Part shown: positions 44,273 to 52,796 of the stretch, piece by piece
How the letters are laid out: each line of letters starts with the position of its first letter
How positions within the stretch are numbered: position 1 is the stretch's first letter
Assembly (NCBI GenBank): GCA_016707785.1
Contig: JADJGZ010000024.1
Location: 1-52,796, forward strand
Reading direction: 5' to 3'
Length of the DNA: 52,796 nucleotides
From: Bacteroidales bacterium
GTDB taxonomy: Bacteria > Bacteroidota > Bacteroidia > Bacteroidales > UBA4417
Program-made: the position numbers and the translations under genes
Notes under the pieces: generated by a model
What the model saw: the letters and a program-made list of their open reading frames with translations, nothing else
The model's database searches: none
Told to the model about the DNA's origin: nothing

Positions 44273-46204
44273 ATGAAAAAGAATCTGCTTTTTGCAATCT
44301 GTCTGTTGGTTATGACCGCATTACAGGCACAGATCATCCATGTACCTGCCGATTATCCAACGATCCAGCAAGGGATCAACGCTGCCAGCCCAGGTGATAC
44401 CATTCTTGTTGCCGAAGGCACCTATGACGAACAGATCAACTTCAAAGGGAAAAAGCCTTTGATGGTTTCCAGCCTGTTTCTAATGGATGGCAATATGAGC
44501 CATATTGACAACACCATCATTGATAAAAGCACGTTTACTAATTTGGACAGTGCTTCCCTGGTGTATTTTGTTTCAGGAGAAGATACAACGTCGGTGCTTT
44601 GTGGTTTCACCATCCGGCATGGCAGAGGTACTGTATATGCAGCTCAATCCAATACATACAGAGGAGGAGGAGGTGTATTTATATCATCCTCGGGCGCAAA
44701 GATCATTCATAACCATATTACGGAGAACAACCTGAACAATACACTGCATGTAGCTACCAATTTTGCTGATGGTGCAGGAATTGGTTGCGAATGGAATGCA
44801 TATAACAGTTGGGTTGTTGTAAGCGACAATATAATTGATCATAATTCATGTACATCGAACAGTGTTGGAGCAACCGGAGCAGGAATCAGCATGTTTTATA
44901 ACTCAAGGATAATCAGGAATACAATTTCTGACAATACACTCAATGGCAATGCAGATTCATATTCCTATGGTAGCGGATTATACTGCGAGCCACCAGCATC
45001 TCTTTTTACTTTCTTCGCTATAGTTGAGAATAACATAATAAATAATAATCTTTCAAAAGCGCAAATTAATCAGGCCCATTCCTCTGGTGTGTGTTTGGCA
45101 TCAGTTACAGGAATTTTTTCACATAATATAGTTGAAAATAATGAAGTCAGCACAGGTACAAGTTCTGAAGGCGGTGCTGCGGTATTATTGTGGGCACCAA
45201 AGGAGGGTTCTGTTGTCCGGAATAACATATTCAGGCAAAATATCAGCAATGATATTGGGACATTGAGTATTGAAGCCCCTTCTGGCAATCCGAATCAGGC
45301 AATGGTTTTGGTCGAAAATAATTATTTCTTCAATAATAAAGCCAGAAGAGGTGGTGCCGCAGAGTTAAATGGTGCACCAGTTGTATTGCAAAACAATGTC
45401 TTCAGTGGGAATCATGCTACCGCTTTTGGTGGCGCTGTGTATGGAGCATATGGGTTGACAGGGAACACAGAACATCTGATTACCTTTATTAATTGTAGTT
45501 TCTTCGGGAACAAAGCTAATAACCGTGGAGGAGCATATTATGTTGATTATCATTCAGTTCATACTTTGATCATTAATTCAGTGTTTTGGGGTGATACAGC
45601 TGTACAGGGCGATGAAATTTATATTGACGTATCAGAAGACTCTCTTGAAATAGCAAATTCTATTTTTATACCAGCTCAGGTAGTTGGTGGACACTTTCTC
45701 GATGGTGGAGGGAATATTAATTCGGACCCGCTTTTTATTGACCTGGATTCTTTAAATGTACCTTCCTGGAGTCCTGTAATCGAGGCCGGCATTGCATCAT
45801 TCACCTGTGTTTGCGGCGAAACACATTCCTGCCCGCAATATGATATCCTGGGAGCGCCAAGACCATGGGGTTCAAGCTATATTGATATGGGCGCATATGA
45901 ATATACTGATTATACAGGGATCGATAATTTCGGATTTCGGATTGAAGATTTCGGATTGAAGATTTACCCTAATCCGTTTAAGAGTTCAACAACCTTGCTC
46001 TACAACCTGGAAGAAGCATCACAGGTTCAGCTTCAGGTTTTCGATGGGTGTGGACGACTGGTGGCAGAACCAGTAAGTTCCTTTCAGAAGGAAGGAGAAC
46101 AGCGGGTTGATTGGGATGCAAGAAATCTGCCGGCAGGGATTTACAATTGCAGGTTGCAGGTATGCGCTCAAACCTACACCAACAAAATTATTATAATTCA
46201 ATAG
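44273..46204 (+). CDS. Right-handed beta-helix secreted protein with T9SS sorting domain
   Basis: Starting at ATG 44273 (MKKNLLFAICLLVMTALQAQ, a clean signal peptide) the protein is 643 residues; the frame is open to 44135, but that extension is not signal-like. The passenger opens with the pectate-lyase-like motif VPADYPTIQQGINAASPGDT then ILVAEGTYDEQI. Many PbH1 coils follow (ENNYFFNNKARRGGAAELNG, NNVFSGNHATAFGGAVYGAY), and the helix ends with the 'choice-of-anchor Q' type IDMGAYEY. A linker with translated repeats (NFGFRIEDFGLKI) leads to a complete sorting domain (YPNPFKSSTTLLYNLEEAS, then NLPAGIYNCRLQV and NKIIIIQ). It is probably polysaccharide-binding or a surface protein. The frame is intact. 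Confidence 0.88.
   Translation: MKKNLLFAICLLVMTALQAQIIHVPADYPTIQQGINAASPGDTILVAEGTYDEQINFKGKKPLMVSSLFLMDGNMSHIDNTIIDKSTFTNLDSASLVYFVSGEDTTSVLCGFTIRHGRGTVYAAQSNTYRGGGGVFISSSGAKIIHNHITENNLNNTLHVATNFADGAGIGCEWNAYNSWVVVSDNIIDHNSCTSNSVGATGAGISMFYNSRIIRNTISDNTLNGNADSYSYGSGLYCEPPASLFTFFAIVENNIINNNLSKAQINQAHSSGVCLASVTGIFSHNIVENNEVSTGTSSEGGAAVLLWAPKEGSVVRNNIFRQNISNDIGTLSIEAPSGNPNQAMVLVENNYFFNNKARRGGAAELNGAPVVLQNNVFSGNHATAFGGAVYGAYGLTGNTEHLITFINCSFFGNKANNRGGAYYVDYHSVHTLIINSVFWGDTAVQGDEIYIDVSEDSLEIANSIFIPAQVVGGHFLDGGGNINSDPLFIDLDSLNVPSWSPVIEAGIASFTCVCGETHSCPQYDILGAPRPWGSSYIDMGAYEYTDYTGIDNFGFRIEDFGLKIYPNPFKSSTTLLYNLEEASQVQLQVFDGCGRLVAEPVSSFQKEGEQRVDWDARNLPAGIYNCRLQVCAQTYTNKIIIIQ
45929..45965 (+). repeat. 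Translated simple repeat in the linker of the beta-helix protein
   Basis: Two full copies and one partial copy of ttcggattgaagat run head to tail and encode FGFRIEDFGLKI just before the sorting domain. It is in frame and appears to be a spread repeat unit tolerated in a linker. Confidence 0.7.
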
Positions 46205-46206
46205 CT

Positions 46207-49172
46207 ATGAAAAAACTTATTCTCATTCTCGCAGCAGTGGCTATCAGCCACATAACAGTATTATCCCAGGCCTGCCTGCCCGAAGGCATTTCATTTAGCA
46301 ATCAAGCCCAGATAGACAGTTTCCCGATCAATTACCCGGGGTGCACTCAAATAGACGGCAGTGTTTATATTCAGGGAAATATAATTACCGGAAATAATAT
46401 TTTTAATCTCAATGGATTGCATGCACTTACTTCGATAGGAGGGAATCTTAGCATATTTGGTACAGCTTTGACAAATATGTCAGATTTAAGTAATCTGACT
46501 ACCATCGGCGGTAACCTTGAAATAGGTAATCTTGTTGATGTTGGATGGTTTAATCTAACCAGTTTAACCGGGCTGGAAGGGTTAACATCCATTCCTGGCA
46601 ACTTGACTATCACTGGTGCCTGGGGTCTGATCAGTCTGACCGGGCTGAACAATGTATCTTCCATCGGGGGCAATCTTAATCTTTATAGCAACAATGCCTT
46701 GTCCAGCTTAACGGGTTTGGAAAGTTTGACCTCCATCGGGGGTAATCTTGATATTGAAGGCGATTATGCCCTGACGAGCCTGTCGGCATTGGCTAATGTG
46801 ACTTCCATCGGGGGAGATCTTAGATTTGAATACGATTCTGCCTTGACCAGCCTGACGGGTATGGATAATGTGACTATCATCGGGGGAAATTTAATAATTG
46901 GGGACGAATATGGAGGTGGGAATGATTCCCTCTCCAGTCTCACAGGATTAGACAATGTAACTTCAGTTGGAGGAGGAATTAGTATTTTCAGGACTCCCCT
47001 GACTAGTCTTACAGGATTAGACAATGTAACTTCTATTGGAGGAGGAATTAGTATTTGCAGCACTTCCCTGACCAGTCTTACAGGATTGGACAATGTAATT
47101 TCCATCCCAGGAGGAATTAGGATTAACAATAACATTTCCCTGATCAGTATTGCTGGGTTTGCAAATTTGACTTCTATAGGGGGTAATCTCAATATTGATT
47201 ACAACAGTGCCCTGGCCAGTATTCCGGGGTTGGTAAGTTTGACCTCTATCGGGGGCTTGCTTACTATCGCTAACAACTCAGCCCTGGGCAGTATTGCCGG
47301 GTTTGCAAATTTGACTTCCATCGGGGGCAATCTTACTCTTTATGGCAACAATGCCCTGTCCAGCATAACGGGTTTGGGAAATTTGACCTCCATCGGGGGT
47401 GATTTTGCTATTGCAGACAATGGCGCCCTGATGAGCCTGACAGGATTGGCTAATGTGATTTCCATCGGGGAATACCTCGATATTGGAAATAATGATGCCC
47501 TGACCAGTTTAACAGGCCTGGAAGATTTGACATCCATTGGGGGTTATCTTGCAGTCTCAGGCAATGACGCCCTGACGAGCCTGACAGGATTGGATAATGT
47601 GACTTCAATCGGGGATTCCGTTACTATTGCTTATAATGGCTCACTGACCAGCCTGGCGGGTTTGGATAATGTGACTTCCATTGGGGGTAACCTTACTATT
47701 TATGGCAATAATTCCCTGGCCAGCTTAACGGGTTTGGAAGCTTTGACCTCTATCGGGGGAGATCTTAGAATTGAAGGGAATGTTGTTTTGTCAAGCATGA
47801 ATGGTCTTGAAAATATAGCTGCCGGCTCCATTGCCGGGTTGTATATCAATAACAATGATTCTTTAACTAATTGTAGCATACAAAGCATATGCGATTATTT
47901 ATCCTCACCCAATGGTGTTGTTCAAATCTTTGGTAATGCATCCGGATGCAATAGCCCACCGGAAATCGCCAGTAATTGCGGAATGACCATGCCTTGCCTA
48001 CCTTATGGGGACTATTATTTTCATACCCAGGCAGACATTGACAATTTTACCAACAATTACCCGGGTTGCACAGCATTGGAGGGGAATGTGATGATTGAAG
48101 GGAATGATATTACCAACTTATCCGGACTTACGAACGTGACTTCCATTGGAGGGATTCTATCTATTCGTAAAGCTAACGAACTTAACAACTTGAGTGGGCT
48201 CGATAATATAACATCCATCGGGGGAAGCATTGAGATTTCATCAAACTATTCCTTAACCAGCCTGTCAGGATTGGAGAATCTGGCATCCACCGAGGGATCA
48301 TTTTGGCTTTATCATAACATTTACCTGGACAATCTTACTGGATTGGAGGGATTGACTTCTATCGGAGGAAGCCTTGAGATTTCATCCAACTATGCACTAA
48401 CCAGCCTGACAGCATTGGAGAATCTGACATACATCAGCGGATCTTTCGGGCTTTATCATAACATTGCCCTGACCAGTCTTACTGGATTGGAGGGATTGAC
48501 TTCCATCGGGGGGAATTTAATAATTGGCGAATTATACCAGGGAGATTTTGCCTTGACCAGCCTGGCGGGATTGGAGAACCTGACTACTATCGGGGGAGGC
48601 CTTTATATTTATTATAACTATGTTCTGACCAGCCTGATGGGTTTGGCGATTGACTTCCATCGGGGGAGACCTTGAGATCAATGTAAACCCGACCTTGACC
48701 AGCCTGACGGGACTAAATAATATAGATGCCGGGTCAATAACAAATCTGTACATTATTTATAATTATTTATTATCTGGCTGTGAGGTACAAAGCATTTGTG
48801 ATTATTTAGCCGCGCCCAATGGTGTTGTTGAAATATATGCCAATACAGCAGGCTGCAACAGCCCTGAAGAAGTGGAAGCGGCATGCCAGGTGGGGTTGGA
48901 AAACTCTCCTGAAAAAGGCTTTTGCACTATTTATCCCAATCCATCCCCAAGCCAATTTACATTTGAATTCTACCTGCAAGAACCATCAAAGGTAAACCTG
49001 GTTGTGCACAACGGCCTGGGGCAGGTTGTGGCAACGCTTGCGGATGGAGAGCTGGCTCCAGGGACTCACCAGGTATTCTGGAATGCCTGGGAACCTTCCG
49101 GCAGGGATTTACTATTTCCATTTGCAGGCAAGTGAACGCATAGTTTCAAATAAAATTATTAAAATTCAATAA
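46207..49172 (+). CDS. Leucine-rich, receptor-L-domain-like secreted protein with T9SS domain (two frameshifts near its 3' end)
   Basis: The signal peptide is MKKLILILAAVAISHITVLS. Two L-domain-like modules follow, each opening with a conserved head (QAQIDSFPINYPGCTQIDGS and QADIDNFTNNYPGCTALEGN, the second near residue 600) and built from 24-residue repeats of the form LTSLTGLDNVTSIGGNLTIY, about 20 in the first module and 8 or more in the second. Each module ends with a capping segment (CSIQSICDYLSSPNGVVQIF; CEVQSICDYLAAPNGVVEIY). The frame changes near 48655 and again near 49090; following them gives a full sorting domain ending KIIKIQ at 49172. The pattern 'GCTxIxGxVxI' resembles the head of eukaryotic receptor L domains. 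Likely a surface adhesin; ligand unknown. Confidence 0.82.
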
Positions 49173-49181
49173 CCTTACCCC

Positions 49182-49213
49182 CTGGCCCCCTCTACAAGAG
49201 AAGAGGGGGCCAG
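49182..49213. repeat. 12-bp perfect inverted repeat between secreted-protein genes
   Basis: ctggccccctct (49182-49193) and agagggggccag (49202-49213) form a perfect stem with an 8-base loop, 9 bp after the upstream stop and 26 bp before the next start. A T-run does not follow, so it is not a typical terminator. A related, more degenerate element lies at 51461-51497. Confidence 0.75.
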
Positions 49214-49238
49214 TGGGCGAGGCTTAAAACGCACAGCT

Positions 49239-51446
49239 ATGAAAAAGTTTACTTTCTTCCTTGCTTTTTCATTATTCTGCTTCACTGCATCCGCCCAATG
49301 GGTAATGCAAAATCCTCATCCTACTGATAGGCATCTGAGATCTGTCGTCTTTCCCGATGCCAACACAGGATATGCAGTTGGTACCAGGGGAACTATTATA
49401 AAATCCTCTGACGGGGGAAATAACTGGTCTGTTTTGACAAGTGGCACTACATTCGGGTTAAATGCTGTTTATTTTATTGATTCCAATACCGGGTTTGCCG
49501 TAGGAGATGGCGGTACCATCCTGAAAACTATCAACGGGGGCTTATCATGGCTTCCATTAACAGCTTGTACAGGATTTAAATTAAATTCTGTTTATTTTAC
49601 GGATGCCAATGTGGGTTATGCCGTTGGGGAGATTACACTTCAGGGGATTCAAGTGTTATCATCAAAACTATCAATGGTGGTATAAACTGGAATGTTTTAT
49701 GGGTGGGATCGGTAACTCTCCTGAATTCTGTCTGCTTCACCGATTCAAATACTGGCTATATCGCGGGATTTGGCAACGGGAGTGGGATTATTCTTAAAAC
49801 GACTGATGGTGGATTGACCTGGAGCAGTTCATTCAGCGGATCAGATTATATCTTTAAAAGTGTTTGCTTTTCAAACGACAGTACAGTTTATGCGGCTGGT
49901 GGCGAAGCTATCTTGAAAACTATTGATCGTGGCGCAACCTGGTCGGTTGTGAATATAAGTACCAATTATAATGTAGGATTCAATTCAATTATGTTCTCTG
50001 ATAATTCTACAGGGTACGTTGTTGGTTGGTTAGATGCTATCTACTGTATCAGACCGATCATCTTGAAAACAATGGATGCAGGAACAACCTGGGCTGAGCC
50101 CTCCGAGATGCACAATTTATTTTCATCGCTATATTCGGTTTGTTTTATCCCGTCCACCAACGGGATAAATGATTAAGTATGCGGTTGGTATAGAAAATGG
50201 AGCCATCTGTCGATCATTTGATGAAGGTTTAGGATGGAACAATATATCAAGTATTACCTATGGAGACCTTAATTCCGTTTTCTTTACGGATGACTCCACT
50301 GGTTTTGCCCTGGGATATGTTTATGGTTGTGATCCGTTTTATCATTCTAACCCAATTCTGAAGACTATCAATGGAGGCAATGATTGGACAGTGATTTTTA
50401 ATAGTCCTTTTTGCTTAAAATCTATTCACTTCCCTTGCGATAGCATTGATATATTGTTGGTTACGATGAAGAAGAAGTATATGGGCAGGGAGTGATTTAT
50501 AAAACAATCGATGGAGGCGTTTCATGGTATATAACGGAATTGTTATTATTGAATAATTTGTATTCTGTTTATTTTACTGACAACACTACCGGTTATATAG
50601 CCGGTAATGGTGTCTGCAAGACTATGGATGGCGGTGAGACCTGGTTGCCTGTACCGGTGCAAATGGTGGTTTTAATTCAGTTTGCTTTCCAGATGCTTCT
50701 AACGGATATGCAGTTGGAGGTAATAAGGTAATTAAAACAACTGACGCCGGATCTACCTGGTCTCAACTAATGAGTGCCCCATCCGATGCTTCATTAAACT
50801 CGGTTTTTTTTATCGATGCTGAAAACGGTTATGCTACAGGTAATCAATTTATTAATGGACATTACCATGGAATTATCCTGAAAACCACTGATGGAGGTTC
50901 ATCATGGACAAGCACATCCATGGCAAGTCCAGGGTTGCTCAAATCGATCTGCTTTCCGGAACCTGAAACCGGATATGCTGTAGGTCGCTTTTATACCACG
51001 TCTGGAATTATTTATAAAACGGATGATGGAGGAGCAAGCTGGACCGTTCAGTCGACTTATCCGGATCGCAGCTTACAATCTGTATTTTTCAATAATCTCA
51101 ATACCGGCTATGCGGTAGGTGAAGATGGCCTCATCCTGATGACTCCCAACGGCGGAGGGCATGTGGGCCGGGAAGAAGCCCCTCCGGCGACATCTACATT
51201 GACCGTTCATCCAAACCCATTCAGGGAACGCATAGTGATTGAATATGAAATAAAGAATAATTCCAGCATTACTGCAACCATCCATAATCACCTGGGGCAA
51301 CAGCTCAGGGTATTGGTAAATGAATACCAATGCAAAGGGAACACCAGGTAGAATGGAATGCCGGGAACCTGCCGGCAGGAATTTACTATTGCAGGTTTAA
51401 GGTTGAGGATCAATTGCTTACAAAGAAAATTGTAAAAATGCAGTAA
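49239..51446 (+). pseudogene. YCF48-like (BNR/Asp-box) beta-propeller secreted protein with T9SS domain, at least six frame changes
   Basis: The signal peptide is MKKFTFFLAFSLFCFTASAQ. At least ten propeller repeats follow, of the form LNSVYFTDANVGYAVG then GTILKTINGGLSW, the pattern of the Ycf48/photosystem-II-assembly-like family that is very common as T9SS cargo. The coding sequence jumps frame near 49640, 50160, 50450, 50655 and 51345, and somewhere before 49700. Joining the segments (49239-49650, 49640-50160, 50169-50445, 50450-50650, 50655-51345, 51345-51446) gives an unbroken family-like protein. It ends in a sorting domain (TLTVHPNPFRERIVIEYEIK, NLPAGIYYCRFKVEDQ, KKIVKMQ). Function unknown; propellers often bind glycans or proteins. 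Confidence 0.78.
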
Positions 51447-51460
51447 TGTTATTTTTCATT

Positions 51461-51497
51461 CCCCTTTTCCTCCAGAAGAGGGGACCAAAGGGTGAGG
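51461..51497. repeat. Degenerate copy of the intergenic hairpin
   Basis: ccccttttcctcc, agaa, and gaggggaccaaaggg form an imperfect hairpin in the same position as the perfect one at 49182-49213, that is, between a sorting-domain stop and the next signal-peptide gene. It is followed by gtgaggg where the other has gcgagg. Confidence 0.5.
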
Positions 51498-51510
51498 GAA
51501 AACCCAGGTT

Positions 51511-52796
51511 ATGAAAAAACTTATGTTATTATTCGCATTACTTACCATCAGCCATGCAACTGTATTCTCCCTGGCCTGCCTGCCTGACTCAGCATCAGCG
51601 CAGGTCAGGCAGGGCTGCCTGCCCGAAGGCATTGCATTTAGCACACAAACCCAGATTGATAGTTTCCAGGTCAATTATCCGGGATGCACACAAATAGAGG
51701 GCAGTGTTTATATCGAAGGGAACAGTATCGTTAATCTGAACGGGTTATTTCCTTTGACATCCATTGTCGGAAATTTTCATATTGGACAAACATACCTGAG
51801 TAATATGATCGGTTTGGATAACCTAACTTTTATTGGAGGTAATTTTATAATAGGGCCTTATTGGTACGATGGAAATCCGGAACTAACCATTTTATCAGGG
51901 CTTGAAGGATTAACTTCGATAGGGGGAGCCCTGGATATCAGAAATAACAATTCACTTACATGTCTTACCGGAATTGATAATTTGACTTCCATTCAAGGAG
52001 GTCTTTCTATCAGTGAAAACTATTCACTTACCAGTTTGTCCGCGCTAAATAATCTTACCAGCACTGGTGGTGAAATTAAGATTAGTGGAAACAGTATACT
52101 GTCAAGCCTGTCGGGACTTGATAATATTGATGCCGGTTCAATCTACCATTTAGAATTAACCTATAACGATTCATTAACAACCTGCAATATAGAAAGCGTA
52201 TGCAATTACTTAGCTAATCCAAACGGAACAATTATTATAGCAAGCAATTCAAGTGGTTGCAATAATCACCTGAAGTGGCTGATGACTGTGGGATAGCATT
52301 TTCCTGTCTATTTTATGGCGACTACTGCTTTTACTCCCAGAGTGATATTGATAATTTTCAGACTCTTTATCCAGGTTGTACACAACTCGCAGGAAATGTG
52401 ATAATAGCGGGAAGTGATATTACAAATCTGAATGGCACTGAGTGTGGTTACATCCTATGAGAAATCTTGCAATCAATGGATACGGGTTAATCAATTTGAA
52501 CGGATTAAATAATGTGGATCCATTGGAGGTTAGTTTATCTATCTATGGGTGTCTTTATTACCCAATTTGATTGGACTGGATAACCTGGCGTCTATAGGAG
52601 AGTGTGGTAGTATAAGACAAAGTTACCTCACCAACCTGGAAGGACTGGACAATTTGAGCTCAATCGGAGGTCTCCATATTGAGCAACTATTTCATTGCCA
52701 ACCTAACGTTGGATTAGACAATCTTACTGCCATTCCGGGAGATGTTCATCTTGAAGATTGAACTTATTCCTGACTAGTTTGGCAGGTCTGGAAAAT
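51511..52796 (+). pseudogene. Second receptor-L-like leucine-rich secreted protein, frameshifted and cut by the window end
   Basis: A paralogue of the gene at 46207. The signal peptide is MKKLMLLFALLTISHATVFS. The head TQIDSFQVNYPGCTQIEGSV, 24-residue repeats (LTSIGGALDIRNNNSLTCLT) and cap CNIESVCNYLANPNGTIIIA are followed by a second module (SQSDIDNFQTLYPGCTQLAG). The frame changes near 52265, around 52440-52550 and close to the window end. The first module is short (about six repeats) compared with its paralogue. A 39-bp palindromic insert sits in frame just after the signal peptide. The 3' end, presumably with a sorting domain, is beyond the window. Confidence 0.75.
51579..51613. repeat. 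In-frame palindromic insertion element within a coding sequence
   Basis: cctgcctgac (51579-51588) and gtcaggcagg (51604-51613) are perfect 10-bp inverted arms around 15 bp. Compared with the paralogue at 46207 (ACLPEG), this gene reads ACLP, then 13 extra residues (DSASAQVRQGCLP), then EG: a 39-bp in-frame insertion with the sequence tgcctgcc repeated at its edges. It looks like a small palindromic repeat that entered a gene without breaking it. Confidence 0.75.

Noticed and set aside
46371..47888. Several minus-strand open frames with repeating Pro/Val/Leu motifs
   Set aside because: They mirror the 72-bp leucine repeat of the plus-strand gene and have no independent coding features.
49239..51446. 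Programmed ribosomal frameshifting in the propeller gene
   Set aside because: At least six shifts in both directions without a common slippery heptamer or downstream structure; indels are a simpler explanation.

Overview
The window looks like chromosome of an uncultured-type member of the Bacteroidota, probably Bacteroidales/Marinilabiliales-like. The lineage call is an inference from gene content. That content includes type IX secretion (T9SS) C-terminal sorting domains on many secreted proteins, a FecI/FecR/TonB-receptor locus with STN and carboxypeptidase-regulatory-like domains, DUF4249 and DUF5686 proteins, a CzcA-CzcC fusion pump, and Bacteroidota-style -7 boxes (TAnnTTTG) in place of clear Shine-Dalgarno sites. 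I saw no rRNA, tRNA, transposase, prophage or CRISPR array.

Layout. 1-3.1 kb: remnants and genes of secreted T9SS cargo, including a broken FG-GAP repeat protein. 3.3-8.6 kb: cell-surface signalling/uptake locus (ECF sigma factor in broken frames, FecR anti-sigma, TonB-dependent receptor, DUF4249 lipoprotein), followed by a methyltransferase-like gene and a lipoprotein with a clear terminator. 11.0-11.4 kb: palindromic (REP-like) repeats. 11.4-15.7 kb, minus strand: alpha/beta hydrolase, a secreted protein, an acyltransferase-3 membrane protein and a T9SS cargo protein. 16.2-21.6 kb: heavy-metal RND efflux operon. 21.7-24.0 kb, minus strand: decayed or mis-sequenced HTH regulator and long-chain acyl-CoA ligase, then an intact NAD(P)-binding protein. 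25.2-34.8 kb: mostly intact housekeeping genes (GH3-family protein, deoxynucleoside kinase, GT-C glycosyltransferase, PriA, THUMP RNA methyltransferase with a long repetitive tail, OsmC). 34.9-36.9 kb: two-component system. 37-43 kb: MazG-like pyrophosphohydrolase, DUF5686 outer-membrane protein, urocanate hydratase. 42.9-43.8 kb: a DUF559 nuclease gene flanked on both sides by related palindromic repeats. 44.3 kb to the end: a run of T9SS cargo genes (beta-helix, leucine-rich/receptor-L-like, YCF48-like, second receptor-L-like).

Reading-frame breaks are strikingly clustered (1.6-3.8, 5.13, 11.57, 21.9-24.0, 40.15, 48.65-52.8 kb), while long genes between them are intact. In the broken genes the family-like protein sequence continues in another frame, with few extra stops, so uncorrected indels in the assembly are at least as likely as true decay. 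A 300-bp stretch of almost pure G and C runs at 34.0-34.35 kb is very likely an assembly artefact. The most interesting leads are the repeat-bracketed DUF559 nuclease cassette, an in-frame palindromic insertion in a receptor-L-like gene (51.58 kb), the Cys/His-rich sensor domain of the histidine kinase, and the 99-bp tandem repeat that builds the tail of the RNA methyltransferase.
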